This document shows positions 63,038-64,000 of a stretch of DNA of 64,000 bases, in pieces. Position 1 is the stretch's first letter. The number at the start of each line of letters is the position of its first letter. The stretch is from positions 1 to 64,000 of the forward strand of contig CANMKB010000009.1 of assembly GCA_947498415.1 (NCBI GenBank). The letters run 5' to 3'. Both the position numbers and the translations under genes were made by a program. The stretch is from an uncultured Paracoccaceae bacterium (GTDB lineage Bacteria; Pseudomonadota; Alphaproteobacteria; Rhodobacterales; Rhodobacteraceae). Below the pieces are notes generated by a model. The model was not told the origin of the DNA. It saw only the letters and a program-made list of their open reading frames with translations, and did not search any database.

Positions 63038-63781
63038 CTACTGCGCCTTGAACAGCATCAAGATCGTTGCTGTATCGATGGAGCCATCAGCGCGAAGCAA
63101 GGCATCAGGTATCTGAACTTGTCCACGGCTTTGCGCATCATTCAGAAGTTGCGAAACGTATTCTTCTGACTGGCCTTCATTCAGCGCGTTGGTGACAATG
63201 CCGAACAAACTGTTCATTGCGCTGCGCTCTTGTTGCGCCTGGGCGGCCGTGGGTGCGGGCACCTGCGCCGAATCTGCGCTGCTGCGCAAAGCGCCAATGA
63301 TGCTATCGACCATCGCGTCACGCTCTGGCGTGTCTGCGACAACAGCAGGCTGTTCAGGCTCAGCTGGCGTCACAGCAACCTGCTCAACAACAGCTTCGGC
63401 TTTAGCGGCTGGAACAATTGGTGCAACCGGTGCAGGTGATTGTTCAGCAACAGCTTCATCGCCGCCGCCAAAGGCCAGCGCAGCTAGACCACCCACCACA
63501 ACAATCAAGGCGACAGCTGCAAAGGCGCGCACCTGAACGGGAGACAAGCTTTGTTTTGCTTTCGTGGATTTAGGTTCATCTTTGGCGACCTGTGCCTTGG
63601 CATCAGGCTTGCTGGCAGCTTTCGATTTTTGACCAGACGTTTTGACTGCAGATTTCCCCGAGTCGTTCGCAGGCGCGGCTTTTGCAACGCTCTGTTTTAC
63701 GTTAATTTTACCCTTTGCAACGACGGTACTGACTTCTACCGCTGCGGGTTTTTTCGGCTCGGATTTTTTATTCGGTTTCAA
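63038..63781 (-). CDS. Unknown protein with one membrane segment and low-complexity linkers
   Basis: A protein of 247 residues starting with TTG and preceded by GGGGGA. The first 80 residues are Lys/Ala-rich and probably cytoplasmic. A membrane segment follows (AFAAVALIVVVGGLAALAFGG, about 86-106). A Pro/Ala/Val-rich linker leads to a C-terminal helical part (NSLFGIVTNALNEGQSEEYV, QVQIPDALLRADGSIDTATI). No family was recognised. It is first in a minus-strand row with the two LysM proteins and the adhesin. A CtrA-type box lies 44 bases before its start. Confidence 0.7.
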   Translation of the reverse strand: MKPNKKSEPKKPAAVEVSTVVAKGKINVKQSVAKAAPANDSGKSAVKTSGQKSKAASKPDAKAQVAKDEPKSTKAKQSLSPVQVRAFAAVALIVVVGGLAALAFGGGDEAVAEQSPAPVAPIVPAAKAEAVVEQVAVTPAEPEQPAVVADTPERDAMVDSIIGALRSSADSAQVPAPTAAQAQQERSAMNSLFGIVTNALNEGQSEEYVSQLLNDAQSRGQVQIPDALLRADGSIDTATILMLFKAQ

Positions 63782-63824
63782 TAGAATTTCCCCCAGATGA
63801 ATACATCAATTGAAATCGCAGACT

Positions 63825-63840
63825 TTAACTTGTGCTTAAC
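63825..63840. promoter_or_regulatory. CtrA-type box upstream of the LysM/adhesin region
   Basis: TTAA CTTGTGC TTAAC lies 44 bases before the TTG start at 63781. The rest of 63782-64000 shows no gene; a TAACCC/GGGTTA inverted repeat occurs at about 63890-63905. Confidence 0.55.
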
Positions 63841-64000
63841 CATCCATAGGAAGTGCGTCAATATATAGTATGACTTCGGCCCAATTTTACTAACCCAAGG
63901 GGTTAACAGATCAAATGGGATGATCCTGCAACGACCCGCAACAGGCCCGAATTCTGCTGGCTGACGGGACAATCTTTAAAGTTGTGTAAGTCATCGCGCT

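Noticed and set aside
1..64000. Insertion sequences or prophage
   Set aside because: No transposase, integrase or phage structural gene was recognised anywhere; the DUF2793 protein alone is not enough.

Overview
The window looks like part of a large replicon (chromid or megaplasmid) of a marine alphaproteobacterium of the Rhodobacteraceae/Roseobacter group. The grounds are a complete RepABC partition-replication module with a counter-transcribed RNA and parS-like palindromes, TRAP and TupABC transporters, CtrA-type TTAA-N7-TTAA boxes, and Roseobacter-like gene content. A tRNA-Thr(UGU) gene sits directly beside repC, which favours a chromid over a dispensable plasmid. The species cannot be named from the sequence alone.

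Layout. (1) 1-10769 and 19354-21515: a Wzx/Wzy-type exopolysaccharide locus with polymerase/ligase (cut by the window edge), Tat-exported beta-helix protein, acyltransferase, flippase, pyruvyl transferase, glycosyltransferases, initiating sugar transferase, chain-length protein and two OPX export proteins. (2) About 10784-18929, inside that locus: a lasso peptide cluster with exporter, a 45-residue precursor that lies between larger genes, PqqD-like RRE protein (B1), leader peptidase (B2), lactam synthetase (C) and an HPr-kinase-like peptide kinase. A nucleotidyltransferase and a GT4 glycosyltransferase lie next to it. The predicted core begins with Gly, has Asp at position 9 and ends in Ser, so a phosphorylated and possibly glycosylated lasso peptide is predicted. 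(3) 21726-28315: LysR regulator and a peptide-type ABC transporter. (4) 28582-32305: an otnK-otnC-otnI-fbp operon that would convert a C4 sugar-acid intermediate to DHAP and on to gluconeogenesis. (5) 32589-36692: tRNA-Thr, parS-like sites, repC, ctRNA, repB, repA. (6) 36738-43272: glycerate 2-kinase, Nudix hydrolase, TupABC tungstate transporter, GlpR-GlpD. (7) 43636-51705: saccharopine-dehydrogenase-like enzyme, Lrp regulator, TRAP transporter DctPQM and its two-component system DctBD; the DctD lacks the sigma54-contacting GAFTGA loop. (8) 51940-63781: trypsin-like protease, a type I secretion system with an Ig-repeat adhesin, two tandem LysM plus substrate-binding-domain proteins and an unknown one-TM protein.

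Five TTAA-N7-TTAA boxes, all next to gene starts, lie upstream of the sugar transferase, the lasso exporter, the lasso precursor, a small membrane protein, and the first gene of the LysM/adhesin region. This suggests that surface polysaccharide, lasso peptide and adhesin may be coordinated by CtrA. All statements are from reading the sequence; no database search was possible.
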